A stretch of 40,081 nucleotides of DNA from an uncultured Actinomycetes bacterium (GCA_903873135.1 CAIQNH010000104.1:1-40081); one strand, 5' to 3'. Positions 15,678-23,504 are shown, counted from the first letter of the stretch. Numbers and translations: made by a program. The notes: generated from the letters alone by a model not told the origin.

Positions 15678-16121
15678 TCAGCCCGGTGCGGGGTACGGCA
15701 GCTCCCCGTCGTGGTCGGCGATCCACTGGTCGATCTCCCGGCGCATCCAGCGGGTGTCGAACAGGTCCATCTGGCAGCTCAGCAGGCCGTCACCCGCGTA
15801 GGTCAGCACCGATGCACCGGGGACCTCGTAGTACGAGCCGTCGGGGCGGGTTCCCGGCAGCCGGTTCGACCAGTGGTTGAGGATCCGGCCGGTCCCGACG
15901 TCGTAGGCCACGGCGTGGATCGGGAAGGACCAGCCGTCGAGCCCGCGCATCGACTCGTGGAGGAACGTCCGGATGGCAGGGAGCCCCTCGGACCAGCCGT
16001 AGACGGAGTCGAGGTAGCGGGCGTCCTCGGTGAAGAGGTCGGCCAGTCCGACCCAGTCGCCGGCCTCGTGCAGTCGGCGGTGTCGTTCGTAGACGGTTCG
16101 CAGTTCGTCCTCGGTCACCAC
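15678..16121 (-). CDS. SnoaL-like (NTF2-fold) protein
   Basis: 147 residues. The start LRTVYERHRRLHEAGDWVGLADLFTEDARYLDSVYG is typical of SnoaL-like NTF2-fold proteins, which act as small isomerases, cyclases or dehydratases on polyketide- or steroid-like substrates. The rest keeps the curved sheet pattern (RILNHWSNRLPG, VLTYAGDGLLSCQMDLFDT). The start is GTG 16121 or GTG 16118. It begins only 4 bases after the stop of the F420-type oxidoreductase, so the two are almost certainly one operon. Confidence 0.78.
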   Translation of the reverse strand: MVTEDELRTVYERHRRLHEAGDWVGLADLFTEDARYLDSVYGWSEGLPAIRTFLHESMRGLDGWSFPIHAVAYDVGTGRILNHWSNRLPGTRPDGSYYEVPGASVLTYAGDGLLSCQMDLFDTRWMRREIDQWIADHDGELPYPAPG

Positions 16122-16125
16122 GGTG

Positions 16126-16968
16126 TCAGCCTCGCATCGTGGCGGCGAGCGCCGCCTGGTCGTCGAGCACCGGGAGCACCTCGTCGGCGGACCCGGTGGG
16201 GAGTCGGAACACGCACTCGGTCACGCCGATCGCAGCGAAGTGCTCGAGCTTCGCCCGGTCCGGGAGCGTGCCGAACGGGACGATCCGGGCGGTGGCGGGA
16301 TCCCGTCCGGCGTCCTCGACGGCCCGGAGGTAGCGGGGGATGTCCTCGGCGAGTCCGGACCCGCCGATCGGGATCCAGCCGTCGGCGTACGACACGAGGT
16401 GCGACACGAGCTTCGGCCCGAACCCACCGCCGATCAGCACCGGCACCGGAGTGTCGGGCTTGGGCCAGGACCAGGTGGGCGGGAGCTGCACCCAGTCGCC
16501 CTCGAACGACGCCACCTCGTCACGCCAGAGCGCCTGCATGCACAGCACGTGCTCCCGGGCTCGGGCCCGACGTGACGGGTAGTCGACGCCGTGGTCCTCC
16601 ATCTCGTCGGCGTTCCAACCGAACCCGACGCCCAGCTCGAAGCGACCACCGGAGAGGTTCTGCAGCGTCGCCACCGCCTTGGCGGTGACGATCGGGTCGC
16701 GCTGGGCGACGAGCAGGACGCCGGTGCCCAGGTGGATCCGCTCGGTTCGAGCGGCAGCGGCGGCCAGGGCCACGAGCGGGTCGACCGTCCTGCGGTACTC
16801 CTCGGGGAGCTCGTCGTCGCCGGTCGGTGGCGGTGTGCGGCGGGAGATCGGGATGTGGGTGTGCTCGGGGATCCAGAGCGAGTCGAGTCCCCGGGCCTCG
16901 ACCTCCACGGCCAGGTCGCTCACGTCCACCGACCGGTCGGTGGCGAACATGGTGACTCCGAACCTCAC
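16126..16968 (-). CDS. LLM-class F420-dependent oxidoreductase
   Basis: 280 residues, a luciferase-like TIM barrel of the probable F420-dependent type (TIGR03619-like). Evidence: FGVTMFATDRSVDVSDLA, LDSLWIPEHTHIP, IHLGTGVLLVAQRDPIVTAK, LQNLSGGRFELGVGFGWN and the PVPVLIGGGFGPK phosphate-binding strand. The hydride acceptor or donor would be F420. GTG 16968 is supported by the TAGGGT element 6 bases upstream. Operon partner of the SnoaL-like gene. The substrate is not evident. Confidence 0.88.
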   Translation of the reverse strand: MRFGVTMFATDRSVDVSDLAVEVEARGLDSLWIPEHTHIPISRRTPPPTGDDELPEEYRRTVDPLVALAAAAARTERIHLGTGVLLVAQRDPIVTAKAVATLQNLSGGRFELGVGFGWNADEMEDHGVDYPSRRARAREHVLCMQALWRDEVASFEGDWVQLPPTWSWPKPDTPVPVLIGGGFGPKLVSHLVSYADGWIPIGGSGLAEDIPRYLRAVEDAGRDPATARIVPFGTLPDRAKLEHFAAIGVTECVFRLPTGSADEVLPVLDDQAALAATMRG

Positions 16969-16974
16969 GCGGCG

Positions 16975-16980
16975 ACCCTA
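16975..16980 (-). promoter_or_regulatory. Leaderless -10 element of the F420 oxidoreductase gene
   Basis: TAGGGT on the minus strand ends 6 bases before the GTG at 16968. No Shine-Dalgarno sequence is seen. Confidence 0.5.
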
Positions 16981-17034
16981 CCGGTCGGTTCGCAGGTGCG
17001 GGTGCGCCGGACGGTCCACCCGACGCTGGTCGGC

Positions 17035-17220
17035 TCAGTCCGAGCGGACGACCGGTTCGCCGGTCTCGGCGAGCGCCGACTCGAGGTCGTCCACCCAGGA
17101 CTGACGACGCTGGTACCGGCCGAGCTGGCGGCCGTCGGCGATGCCCATGCGGTACCCCACGGCGATGCCGCAGAAGAAGGCCACGCTGAGGAGGGCGATG
17201 ATCAGGAGGGGGAGGGGCAT
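17035..17220 (-). CDS. 61-residue membrane protein
   Basis: Starts MPLPLLIIALLSVAFFCGIAV, one transmembrane helix directly at the N-terminus, followed by GYRMGIADGRQLGRYQRRQ and an acidic end. It is a single-pass, probably N-out or signal-anchor protein of unknown function. The ATG at 17220 fits because the hydrophobic helix begins there; the longer open frame upstream has no such logic. AAGGAT lies about 7 bases before the ATG. Upstream is a copy of GTGGGTGTGACA that also lies before the gene at 24110. Confidence 0.65.
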   Translation of the reverse strand: MPLPLLIIALLSVAFFCGIAVGYRMGIADGRQLGRYQRRQSWVDDLESALAETGEPVVRSD

Positions 17221-17242
17221 GGGGTGGATCCTTGGGTGCGGA

Positions 17243-17255
17243 GTGGGTGTGACAA
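17243..17255 (-). promoter_or_regulatory. TTGTCACACCCAC element
   Basis: On the minus strand this reads TTGTCACACCCAC. TGTCACACCCAC recurs at 24127-24138, also shortly before a minus-strand start codon. No good -10 hexamer follows at the expected distance here. In the rest of 17221-17525 the only clear features are the SDR operator and its -10 element. Confidence 0.35.
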
Positions 17256-17442
17256 CTGTGAGTTCGTGCGGTGCATTCCGAACGCTTCGCCGCTCGGGGT
17301 CCACCTGAGCGAACCCGAGGGATCACTCACCCGCCGGGAGCAACGTACACCCTGCACGGTGGGCAACCCGGCACATCGAGACGGAGTTCACAGCGTGTTC
17401 ACGACGGCTCCTGCGGTCTGGATCCCGCTCCGGGTCTGCCAT

Positions 17443-17457
17443 CTGACGGTGCGTCAG
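17443..17457. promoter_or_regulatory. Inverted repeat CTGACG-N3-CGTCAG (operator, copy 1)
   Basis: CTGACG and CGTCAG are separated by GTG. One base after it comes TACGGT, the -10 hexamer for the SDR gene, so the site fills the -35 to -10 spacer. The same repeat with the same spacing is at 22379-22393. Confidence 0.7.
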
Positions 17458-17458
17458 G

Positions 17459-17464
17459 TACGGT
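17459..17464 (+). promoter_or_regulatory. -10 element of the Hsd4A-like SDR gene
   Basis: TACGGT, directly next to the inverted repeat. A leader of about 55 bases with GGAGGG follows before the GTG at 17526. Confidence 0.5.
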
Positions 17465-17525
17465 GCGGCCCGAGGTGGGCTCAGGTCACCTCGAGTGGTC
17501 AGAGGACGACGGAGGGTGGTGGACG

Positions 17526-18434
17526 GTGGGAATCTGTGACGACCGGGTCGTGATCGTGACGGGAGCGGGCCGAGGGATCGGTCGGGCGCACGCCCTGGAG
17601 TTCGCCCGTCAGGGAGCCTCGGTGGTCGTCAACGACCTCGGTGTCGCCCAGGACGGTTCGGACCCCTCCGACACGCCGGCGCAGCAGGTGGTCGACGAGA
17701 TCACCGCTGCGGGCGGGGCGGCGGTCGTGTCCACCCACGACGTCGCCGACTGGGAGGCCGCCGGGGAGATGGTCGAGCTGGCGGTGGCGACCTTCGGCCG
17801 GCTCGACACCGTGGTCAACAACGCCGGGATCGTCCGAGACCGCATGTTCGTGAACTCCGAGCAGTCCGAGTGGGAGGCCGTCCTGCGGGTGCACGTCCTC
17901 GGCCACGCTGCCCCGGCCCGTCACGCCGCGTCGTACTGGCGGGCGCAGTCCAAGGCCGGCACCCCGGTGGCCGGCCGGATCGTGAACACGTCCTCCGGTG
18001 CGGGCCTCATGGGGTCGGTCGCCCAGGCCGCCTACTCCGCAGCCAAGGGAGCGATCGCCAGCCTGACCCTCGTCCAGGCTGCGGAGCTGGGCCGCATCGG
18101 TGCGACCGCCAACGCCATCGCTCCTGCGGCCCGCACCCGCATGACCGAGGAGGCCTTCGCCGAGATGATGGCCGAGGTCGACGACGGTTCCTTCGACGCC
18201 ATGGACCCGGCCAACGTCTCGCCGCTCGTCGTCTGGCTCGGTTCCGACGACTCGGCCGACGTGACCGGTCGGGTGTTCGAGGTCGAGGGCGGGATCATCG
18301 GCGTCGCCGAGGGGTTCCGTCACGGCCCGCGGGTCGACAAGGGTGCGCGGTGGGACCCGGCAGAGGTGGGTGCCGTCGTGGCGGACCTCCTGGCGGAGGC
18401 CGAGGCGCCGACCCCGGTCTACGGGGCCGGCTGA
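17526..18434 (+). CDS. SDR, Hsd4A/17-beta-HSD4-like 3-hydroxyacyl-CoA dehydrogenase
   Basis: 302 residues. The nucleotide motif is TGAGRGIGRA, the NAG motif is NNAGIVRDRMF, and the active site is NTSSGAGLMGS followed by YSAAKGA. VVVNDLG with DTPAQQVVDEI and the stretch NVSPLVVWLGSDDSADVTGRVFEVEGG are shared with the MFE-2/17-beta-HSD4 type of SDR that includes mycobacterial Hsd4A, a side-chain beta-hydroxyacyl-CoA dehydrogenase of cholesterol breakdown. The substrate is inferred. GTG 17526 is preceded by GGAGGG about 10 bases upstream. The shared inverted repeat upstream links it to the ipdE1-like operon. Confidence 0.85.
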   Translation: MGICDDRVVIVTGAGRGIGRAHALEFARQGASVVVNDLGVAQDGSDPSDTPAQQVVDEITAAGGAAVVSTHDVADWEAAGEMVELAVATFGRLDTVVNNAGIVRDRMFVNSEQSEWEAVLRVHVLGHAAPARHAASYWRAQSKAGTPVAGRIVNTSSGAGLMGSVAQAAYSAAKGAIASLTLVQAAELGRIGATANAIAPAARTRMTEEAFAEMMAEVDDGSFDAMDPANVSPLVVWLGSDDSADVTGRVFEVEGGIIGVAEGFRHGPRVDKGARWDPAEVGAVVADLLAEAEAPTPVYGAG

Positions 18435-18446
18435 GCGGACCTCAGC
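18430..18446. terminator. Weak hairpin between convergent genes
   Basis: GCTGAG and CTCAGC, a 6-bp stem with loop CGGAC, spans the stops of the SDR and the thiolase. It could serve both strands. No T-tract. Confidence 0.3.
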
Positions 18447-19641
18447 TCAGGCGCTCGATCACCATGGCCATGCCCTGGCCGCCGCCCACGCACATCGTCT
18501 CGACGCCGAACGTGCCGTCGGACTCCTGCAGGTTGTGGATCAGGGTGGTCATGATGCGAGCGCCGGTCATGCCGAACGGGTGACCCAGGGCGATCGAGCC
18601 GCCCCGGGTGTTGAGCTTCTCCATGGGGATCCCGAGCTGACGCTGCGACGGGAGCACCTGGGCGGCGAAGGCCTCGTTGATCTCGAACAGGTCGATGTCG
18701 TCGACGGTCATCCCGGCGCGTCCCAGCGCCTTCGTCACGGCCTCGACCGGGCCCAGGCCCATGATCTCCGGGTTGAGGCCCGTGGCAGCCGAGGCGACGA
18801 TCCGGGCCAGCGGGGTCAGCCCCAGCGCAGCGGCCTTGGTGTCGCTCATCACCACGACAGCAGCGGCGCCGTCGTTCAGGGGGCAGGCGTTGCCGGCCGT
18901 GATCGTGCCGTCGGGGCGGAACACGGGGGCGAGCTGGCTGATCTTCTCGTAGGTCGTCCCGGGCCGGATGCCGTCGTCCTGGGTGACCGTGCCGTCGGGG
19001 GTCTCCACCGGCGTGATCTCGGCCTCCCAGTAGCCGTTCGCCAGGTTCTCCTCGGCGAGGTTCTGGCTGCGGACGGCGAACTCGTCCTGGTCCTGACGGG
19101 AGACGTCCTCGAGCTGCGCCACGTTCTCGGCGGTCTGGCCCATGGCCAGGTACATGTCCGGGAGGCCCTCGCCGGCGCTCCAGACGGGTGCGCCACCGGC
19201 GGCGCGCTCGGCGCTGCGGGCCTCGGCGTCGGCGAAGATCGGGTTCTTCGGGCCGTCGGCCATGCCGAAGGGGAACCGGCTGGAGGTCTCGACGCCGCCG
19301 GCCAGGAACACGTCGCCGTCGCCGGCCACGATGGCGTGGGCGGCCATGCGGATCGTCATGAGCGACGACGAGCAGTAGCGGTTGACCGTCGCCCCGGGGA
19401 CGTCGTCGAGGCCGGCGAGCACTGCCGCGACCCGGGCGATGTTGTGCCCCGACTCACCTCCCGGCTGCCCGCAGCCCCACAGGACGTCCTCGATCTCGGT
19501 CCGGTCCAGCGCAGGGACCTTGTCCAGCACCGCCGTGATGATCGCGGCCGACAGGTCGTCCGGCCGCAGGTCCTTGAGCGAGCCCTTGCCCATCCGCCCG
19601 ATGGGCGTCCGGGCGGTGGCGACGATCACGGCTTCGGTCAT
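18442..19641 (-). CDS. Acetyl-CoA acetyltransferase (thiolase)
   Basis: 399 residues. The nucleophile Cys is in NRYCSSSLMTIRMA, the NEAFA motif follows in FEINEAFAAQVL, His in GGSIALGHPFGMTG, and the second Cys in TMCVGGGQGMA. It belongs to another thiolase branch than the gene at 11858 and more closely resembles general fatty-acid thiolases, so chain-length preference is open. It is the last gene of the minus-strand run, 145 bases after the MaoC gene, and has its own AGGGGA ribosome binding site before the ATG at 19641. No further structure was found in 19642-19786. Confidence 0.88.
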   Translation of the reverse strand: MTEAVIVATARTPIGRMGKGSLKDLRPDDLSAAIITAVLDKVPALDRTEIEDVLWGCGQPGGESGHNIARVAAVLAGLDDVPGATVNRYCSSSLMTIRMAAHAIVAGDGDVFLAGGVETSSRFPFGMADGPKNPIFADAEARSAERAAGGAPVWSAGEGLPDMYLAMGQTAENVAQLEDVSRQDQDEFAVRSQNLAEENLANGYWEAEITPVETPDGTVTQDDGIRPGTTYEKISQLAPVFRPDGTITAGNACPLNDGAAAVVVMSDTKAAALGLTPLARIVASAATGLNPEIMGLGPVEAVTKALGRAGMTVDDIDLFEINEAFAAQVLPSQRQLGIPMEKLNTRGGSIALGHPFGMTGARIMTTLIHNLQESDGTFGVETMCVGGGQGMAMVIERLS

Positions 19642-19786
19642 GGTGTTCCCCTGTTCGCTCAGGTCGTGGTCGGTCAGGACGTGGAGCGCTCGCCGTGAGC
19701 ACGGGTCCCGCAGACCGGCTGGACGAGCGAGGCTACCGACGGACCGTCGGGCGGGGCCAACCGCAGTTCGGTTCGGCCCGCCCCGC

Positions 19787-20302
19787 TCAGGGGAGGAAGC
19801 GACTGATGGTCTCGGCCACGCACGCCGGCTCGGGGAGGGGCTCGCCGTCGGGACCCTCGACCTCGACGCTGAGGCGCACCACGACCTGGACCCCACCCTT
19901 GGCCTCGCTGGCCTCGACCACGTGGCCCACGCCCCGTACCCGGGCGCCGGAGGGGACCGGTGACGGGAATCGGACCTGACCCAGCCCCACGTTGACCCCG
20001 AGCGAGGCACCGCGCACCTCGAGCAGCTCGGGGAGGAACAGGTTGACCAGCGACAGCGTCAGGTAGCCGTGGGCGATCGGCCCGCCGGACGGTGACTCGG
20101 CGCGGGTGCGCTCGACGTCGACGTGGATCCCCCCGCCCACGCCACCCCTCGACGTGCCTCCGGCGCTGTCAGGACTGTGGTCGCCGGTCGCGTCGGCGAA
20201 CTGATCGATGCGCTCCTGGGTGACCTCGACCCAGTCGGTGGCGCCCAGGTCGGCGCCGACCAGCTCGAGCAGTCCTGCGGGGGTGTCGACGACGGTGGTC
20301 AC
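19787..20302 (-). CDS. MaoC-family enoyl-CoA hydratase with an enlarged catalytic loop
   Basis: 171 residues, single hotdog R-specific hydratase type. WVEVTQERIDQFADATGD leads to the catalytic Asp41, and IHVD contains His60. In the family these are five residues apart (D-x4-H); here a Gly/Ser-rich stretch of about 15 residues (43-57) lies between them. The rest is intact: GGPIAHGYLTLSL, VRFPSPVPSGARVRG and the C-terminal CVAETISRFLP. Whether the enzyme still works is unclear. GTG 20302 has GGAGGAG 8 bases upstream and follows the restored stop of the SDR gene by 28 bases. Confidence 0.85.
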   Translation of the reverse strand: MTTVVDTPAGLLELVGADLGATDWVEVTQERIDQFADATGDHSPDSAGGTSRGGVGGGIHVDVERTRAESPSGGPIAHGYLTLSLVNLFLPELLEVRGASLGVNVGLGQVRFPSPVPSGARVRGVGHVVEASEAKGGVQVVVRLSVEVEGPDGEPLPEPACVAETISRFLP

Positions 20303-20330
20303 GGGACGGCTCCTCCGGTCGGGTGTCCGG

Positions 20331-21120
20331 TCAGGGGTGCTGCGAGGAGACCGAGACCACCTCGCCGGTCAGGTAGCTCGACAGGTCCGACCCCAGGAAC
20401 ACCATCACGTTGGCGACCTCCCACGGTTCGGCTGCCCGCCCGAAGGCCTCTCGGGCCACGAGTTCCTCGAGGAGACCCGGTGGTGTCACCTTCGCCAGAT
20501 TGGCGTGCATGGCGAGGCTCGGGGCGACTGCGTTGACGCGGACCCCGTGGGGCGCGGCCTCGACGGCTGCGCTGCGGGTCAGGGGCCATCACGCCGGCCT
20601 TGGCCGCCGCGTAGTGCGACTGGCGTTCCTGGGCGCGCCAGCCGAGCACCGAGGCGTTGTTGACCACGGCCCCGCGTCCCCGTTCGTACATGCCCGGGAG
20701 CACGGCTCGGAGACACTTGAAGGTCCCGCCGAGCGTCACGTCGATCACCCGGTCCCACTCCTCGTCGGTGAGTTCGGTGACGAGGCCGTTGCCGCCGAGA
20801 CCGGCGTTGTTCATCCAGACGTCGATGCCGCCGAGCTCGACCTCGGACGTGGCGACCAGGGCGCGGACGCTGTCGTCGTCGGTCACGTCGCAGTGGAGCG
20901 CGATCGGGCGGTGACCGAACTCGTCCGCGAGCGCGTCGGCGGTCTCGCCGAGCCGACGCTCGTGGGCGTCGGAGATGACGAGCCGAGCGCCCTCGAGCAG
21001 GCACCGTCGGGCCAGCGCGCCGCCGATGCCGGTGCCGGCGGCCGCCGTGACGACCACGCCGAGTCCCTCGAGGAGTCCGCGCCCCGGTGGTTCGGCGGGT
21101 ACGGACGGGGCGTCGGTCAT
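20331..21120 (-). pseudogene. ipdF: IpdF-like SDR, broken by a one-base frameshift
   Basis: The N-terminal half reads GLLEGLGVVVTAAAGTGIGG, ARLVISDAHERRLGET, NNAGLGGNG, NNASVLGWRAQERQSHYAAAKAGVMA, which I recognise as the IpdF type: the SDR that acts on the bicyclic 5-hydroxy-HIP-CoA intermediate of steroid degradation. After VMA the frame is lost. Removing one G from the run at 20582-20585 restores a normal end: LTRSAAVEAAPHGVRVNAV, GRAAEPWEVANVMVFL, and LTGEVVSVSSQHP with the stop at 20331, giving 262 residues. It is either a true mutation or a sequencing error. It starts by ATGA overlap with the acyl-CoA dehydrogenase stop. Confidence 0.8.
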
Positions 21121-22358
21121 CGGGGCTCCTTGGGCAGGCCCAGCGCCCGCTCGCCGATCAGGTTGCGCTGGATCTCGTCGCTGCCCCCGTAGATGGTGTC
21201 GGCACGGCTGAAGAAGAAGAGCTTGTGGTCGACGCTCATCTCCAGCTCGCCGGCGTCACCCTCGTCGGCGGCGGAGTACCGGGTGAGCATGGCGTCCGCA
21301 CCGAGCACGTCGACGGCTGCCTCGCCCATGTCCTGGTGCAGGTTCGCCCAGGAGAGCTTGTTGATCATCGCCTCACGGGGGAGCTCGACCTGCTCGTCCA
21401 CTCGCAGCGACCGCACGGCGTTCCACCGCATGATGTTGACCCGGGACCACAGGTCGGCGAGCCGCTGTCGGACCACGGGGTCCCGGCTCGAGCCGTTGCG
21501 GCGGCTCGCCTCGATCGTGTGGGCGAGCTCCCGCTCGAAGGCCATCTGCTGGCCCAGTGTGAGCACGCCACGCTCGAACGCGAGCGTGCCCATGGCGACC
21601 TTCCAACCGTCGCCCGGAGCGCCGACGACCAACTCCGCGCTGGTCCGTGCGCCGTCGAAGAAGACCTCGTTGAACTCGGCCGTCCCCGTGATCTGGCGGA
21701 TCGGCCGGATCTCGACGCCGGGCTGGTCCATGGGGACGAGCAGGTAGCTGAGGCCGCGGTGCCGTTCGCTGCCGGGTTCGGTTCGGGCCACGACGAAGCA
21801 CCAGTCCGACCACTGGGCGAGCGACGTCCACACCTTCTGGCCGTCGATCACCCACTCGTCGCCCTCGAGACGGGCCCGCGTGGCGACGTTCGCCAGGTCC
21901 GATCCGGCGTTCGGCTCCGAGTAGCCCTGGCACCAGAACTCGGTCCCCGCGGCGATGCCGGGCAGGAACCGTTGCTGGACCTCGGGTGCGGCGAAGTGGA
22001 TCAGGGTGGGGCCGAGCAATCCCTCGCCGACCAGCCCGGCCCGGCCCGGGCCGCCGGCCCGTGCGTACTCCTCGTGGAACGCCACCTCGAGGTGCAGGGG
22101 CAGGCCGCGACCGCCGTGCTCGACGGGCCAGCCGACGCACGTCCAGCCGCCCGAGGCGAGCTCACGCTCCCACGCCATCCGGTCCTCGACGAACGCGTGC
22201 TCGTCGCCCGGGCCACCCCGGTGGGCCAGGTGGGCGAACTCGCCGCGGAGATGTTCGTCCATCCACGAGCGCACCGAGGCGCGGAACCCGGCCTCGTCGG
22301 GCCAGTCCGCACCGGCCGGCGAGCCGGCGGCCACGCTGGGGTCGGCGGTGGTCGTCAC
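21117..22358 (-). CDS. ipdE1: Acyl-CoA dehydrogenase, IpdE1 (FadE30)-like
   Basis: 413 residues. The ACAD core is complete: WTCVGWPVEHGGRGLPL, QGYSEPNAGSDLANVATRA, VIDGQKVWTSLAQWSDWCF, ITGTAEFNEVFFD and the C-terminal ADTIYGGSDEIQRNLIGERALGLPKEPR region. In mycobacteria ipdE1 (fadE30) lies next to ipdF, and the IpdE1-IpdE2 complex acts on the steroid C/D-ring HIP-CoA intermediates; the same neighbourhood here supports the assignment. No ipdE2 was seen in the window. GTG 22358 is fixed by the TACGTT element; it is the first gene of the operon under the shared inverted repeat. Confidence 0.85.
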   Translation of the reverse strand: MTTTADPSVAAGSPAGADWPDEAGFRASVRSWMDEHLRGEFAHLAHRGGPGDEHAFVEDRMAWERELASGGWTCVGWPVEHGGRGLPLHLEVAFHEEYARAGGPGRAGLVGEGLLGPTLIHFAAPEVQQRFLPGIAAGTEFWCQGYSEPNAGSDLANVATRARLEGDEWVIDGQKVWTSLAQWSDWCFVVARTEPGSERHRGLSYLLVPMDQPGVEIRPIRQITGTAEFNEVFFDGARTSAELVVGAPGDGWKVAMGTLAFERGVLTLGQQMAFERELAHTIEASRRNGSSRDPVVRQRLADLWSRVNIMRWNAVRSLRVDEQVELPREAMINKLSWANLHQDMGEAAVDVLGADAMLTRYSAADEGDAGELEMSVDHKLFFFSRADTIYGGSDEIQRNLIGERALGLPKEPR

Positions 22359-22364
22359 GGGTCC

Positions 22365-22370
22365 AACGTA
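22365..22370 (-). promoter_or_regulatory. Leaderless -10 element of the ipdE1-like operon
   Basis: TACGTT on the minus strand ends 6 bases before the GTG at 22358. The inverted repeat 22379-22393 lies 8 bases upstream of it. Confidence 0.6.
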
Positions 22371-22378
22371 CCCCGAAC

Positions 22379-22393
22379 CTGACGACCCGTCAG
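22379..22393. promoter_or_regulatory. Inverted repeat CTGACG-N3-CGTCAG (operator, copy 2)
   Basis: Identical arms and spacing to 17443-17457, with spacer ACC. The outer bases also agree when both are read in the same sense (AC before and A after the arms), so about 18 bases are conserved. It lies between the ipdE1-like operon and the divergent esterase gene; the distance to the -10 favours control of the operon. Confidence 0.7.
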
Positions 22394-22444
22394 GAGCCGG
22401 TGGAGCCCTGACCGGGCTGACGGGGCGGCCCGGGTGGTGGGCCC

Positions 22445-22450
22445 TAGGGT
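22445..22450 (+). promoter_or_regulatory. -10 element of the esterase gene
   Basis: TAGGGT, followed by a short leader and GGAGG (22473-22477) before the GTG at 22482. Confidence 0.45.
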
Positions 22451-22481
22451 GCTCCCTCGGTGCTCGACGACCGGAGGTGAC

Positions 22482-23504
22482 GTGGCTCGGGGTCCCGACC
22501 GAGGAGTGCTGATCGCAGCGGCCGCGGGGTTCGTCGCTGCGCTCGTCCTGGTGGCCGCGGTGGTGGTGCTCCGTGCTCGAGGCGGTCCGGACGGGTCGGC
22601 CACCGCCGAGCTCGACCCGGCGCCGGTCCCGTCCACCGTCGCTCCGAGCTCCACCGCGCCGACGACCCGCCCCGCCGGTGGGGCCGGTCAGGTCGACTTC
22701 GGACCGGGTCGGGTGGAGGCTGGGGTCAGGACCCAGACCGGGAGCGTGCCCGACGGGATCGTCCAGCGCCCGTTCACCGTGCTCTCCCCGGCCGACGTGG
22801 CTCCGGGGGAGCAGCTCCCCGTGGTGGTGGTGCTCCACGGGTTGACGGTCGACAGCGACACCATGTCCCGGGCGGCGGACTGGCGTGGTGCGGTGGCCCG
22901 CGACCGGTTCGTGGCGGTCTTCCCGCAGGGGGTGTTCGACTCCTGGAACGCCGGTCCGTGCTGCCCGCCTGCATCGGCACTCGGGAGCGACGACCTGGGT
23001 TACCTCGACGAGGTCGTCCGGCAGGTCGACACGCGGGCCGACGTGGATCCCGGCCGGAGGTACCTGACCGGGTTCTCCAACGGTGGGGTCATGTCCTACG
23101 CCGTGGCGTGCGCCCGTCCCGGTGTCTACGCAGCGGTGGCGCCGATGGCCGGCTCCAACCTGGCTGACTGCACCCCGGAGGAACCGGTGAGCCTGCTGCA
23201 CGTGCACGGTGACCCCGACCCGGTCGTCCCCTACGACGGCCGGCCGACGCTCAGCCAGATCCTGAGCAGCGCTCCCTTTCCCCGGGTCCCCGACTCGGTC
23301 GCCGAGTGGGCGCGGGCCTCGGGTTGCGCCGGTGCTCCGGAGCGGGTGGAGGAGACGCCGGGAGTGGTGCGGCAGGTGTGGTCCGGGTGTGGCGAAGGAG
23401 CACGGGTGGAGCTGCTCACGCACCCGGGCAACCAGCACCGCTGGCCGAACGCACCGCTCGACGGGCTCGACGCCGTCCTGCGGTTCTTCGACGTGCGCCG
23501 CTGA
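22482..23504 (+). CDS. Secreted PHB-depolymerase/LpqC-like esterase
   Basis: 340 residues. An N-terminal signal anchor (VLIAAAAGFVAALVLVAAVVVL) is followed by a Pro/Thr/Ser-rich linker and an alpha/beta hydrolase of the poly(3-hydroxybutyrate) depolymerase / LpqC / feruloyl esterase group: VVVVLHGLTVDSDTM, FPQGVFDSWNAGPCCPP, the nucleophile elbow GFSNGGVMSYAVAC, catalytic Asp in GDPDPVVPYDG, and His in HPGNQHRWPN. It likely cleaves polyesters or esters outside the membrane. Cysteine pairs suggest disulfides. GGAGG precedes the GTG at 22482 by 4 bases. Confidence 0.87.
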   Translation: MARGPDRGVLIAAAAGFVAALVLVAAVVVLRARGGPDGSATAELDPAPVPSTVAPSSTAPTTRPAGGAGQVDFGPGRVEAGVRTQTGSVPDGIVQRPFTVLSPADVAPGEQLPVVVVLHGLTVDSDTMSRAADWRGAVARDRFVAVFPQGVFDSWNAGPCCPPASALGSDDLGYLDEVVRQVDTRADVDPGRRYLTGFSNGGVMSYAVACARPGVYAAVAPMAGSNLADCTPEEPVSLLHVHGDPDPVVPYDGRPTLSQILSSAPFPRVPDSVAEWARASGCAGAPERVEETPGVVRQVWSGCGEGARVELLTHPGNQHRWPNAPLDGLDAVLRFFDVRR

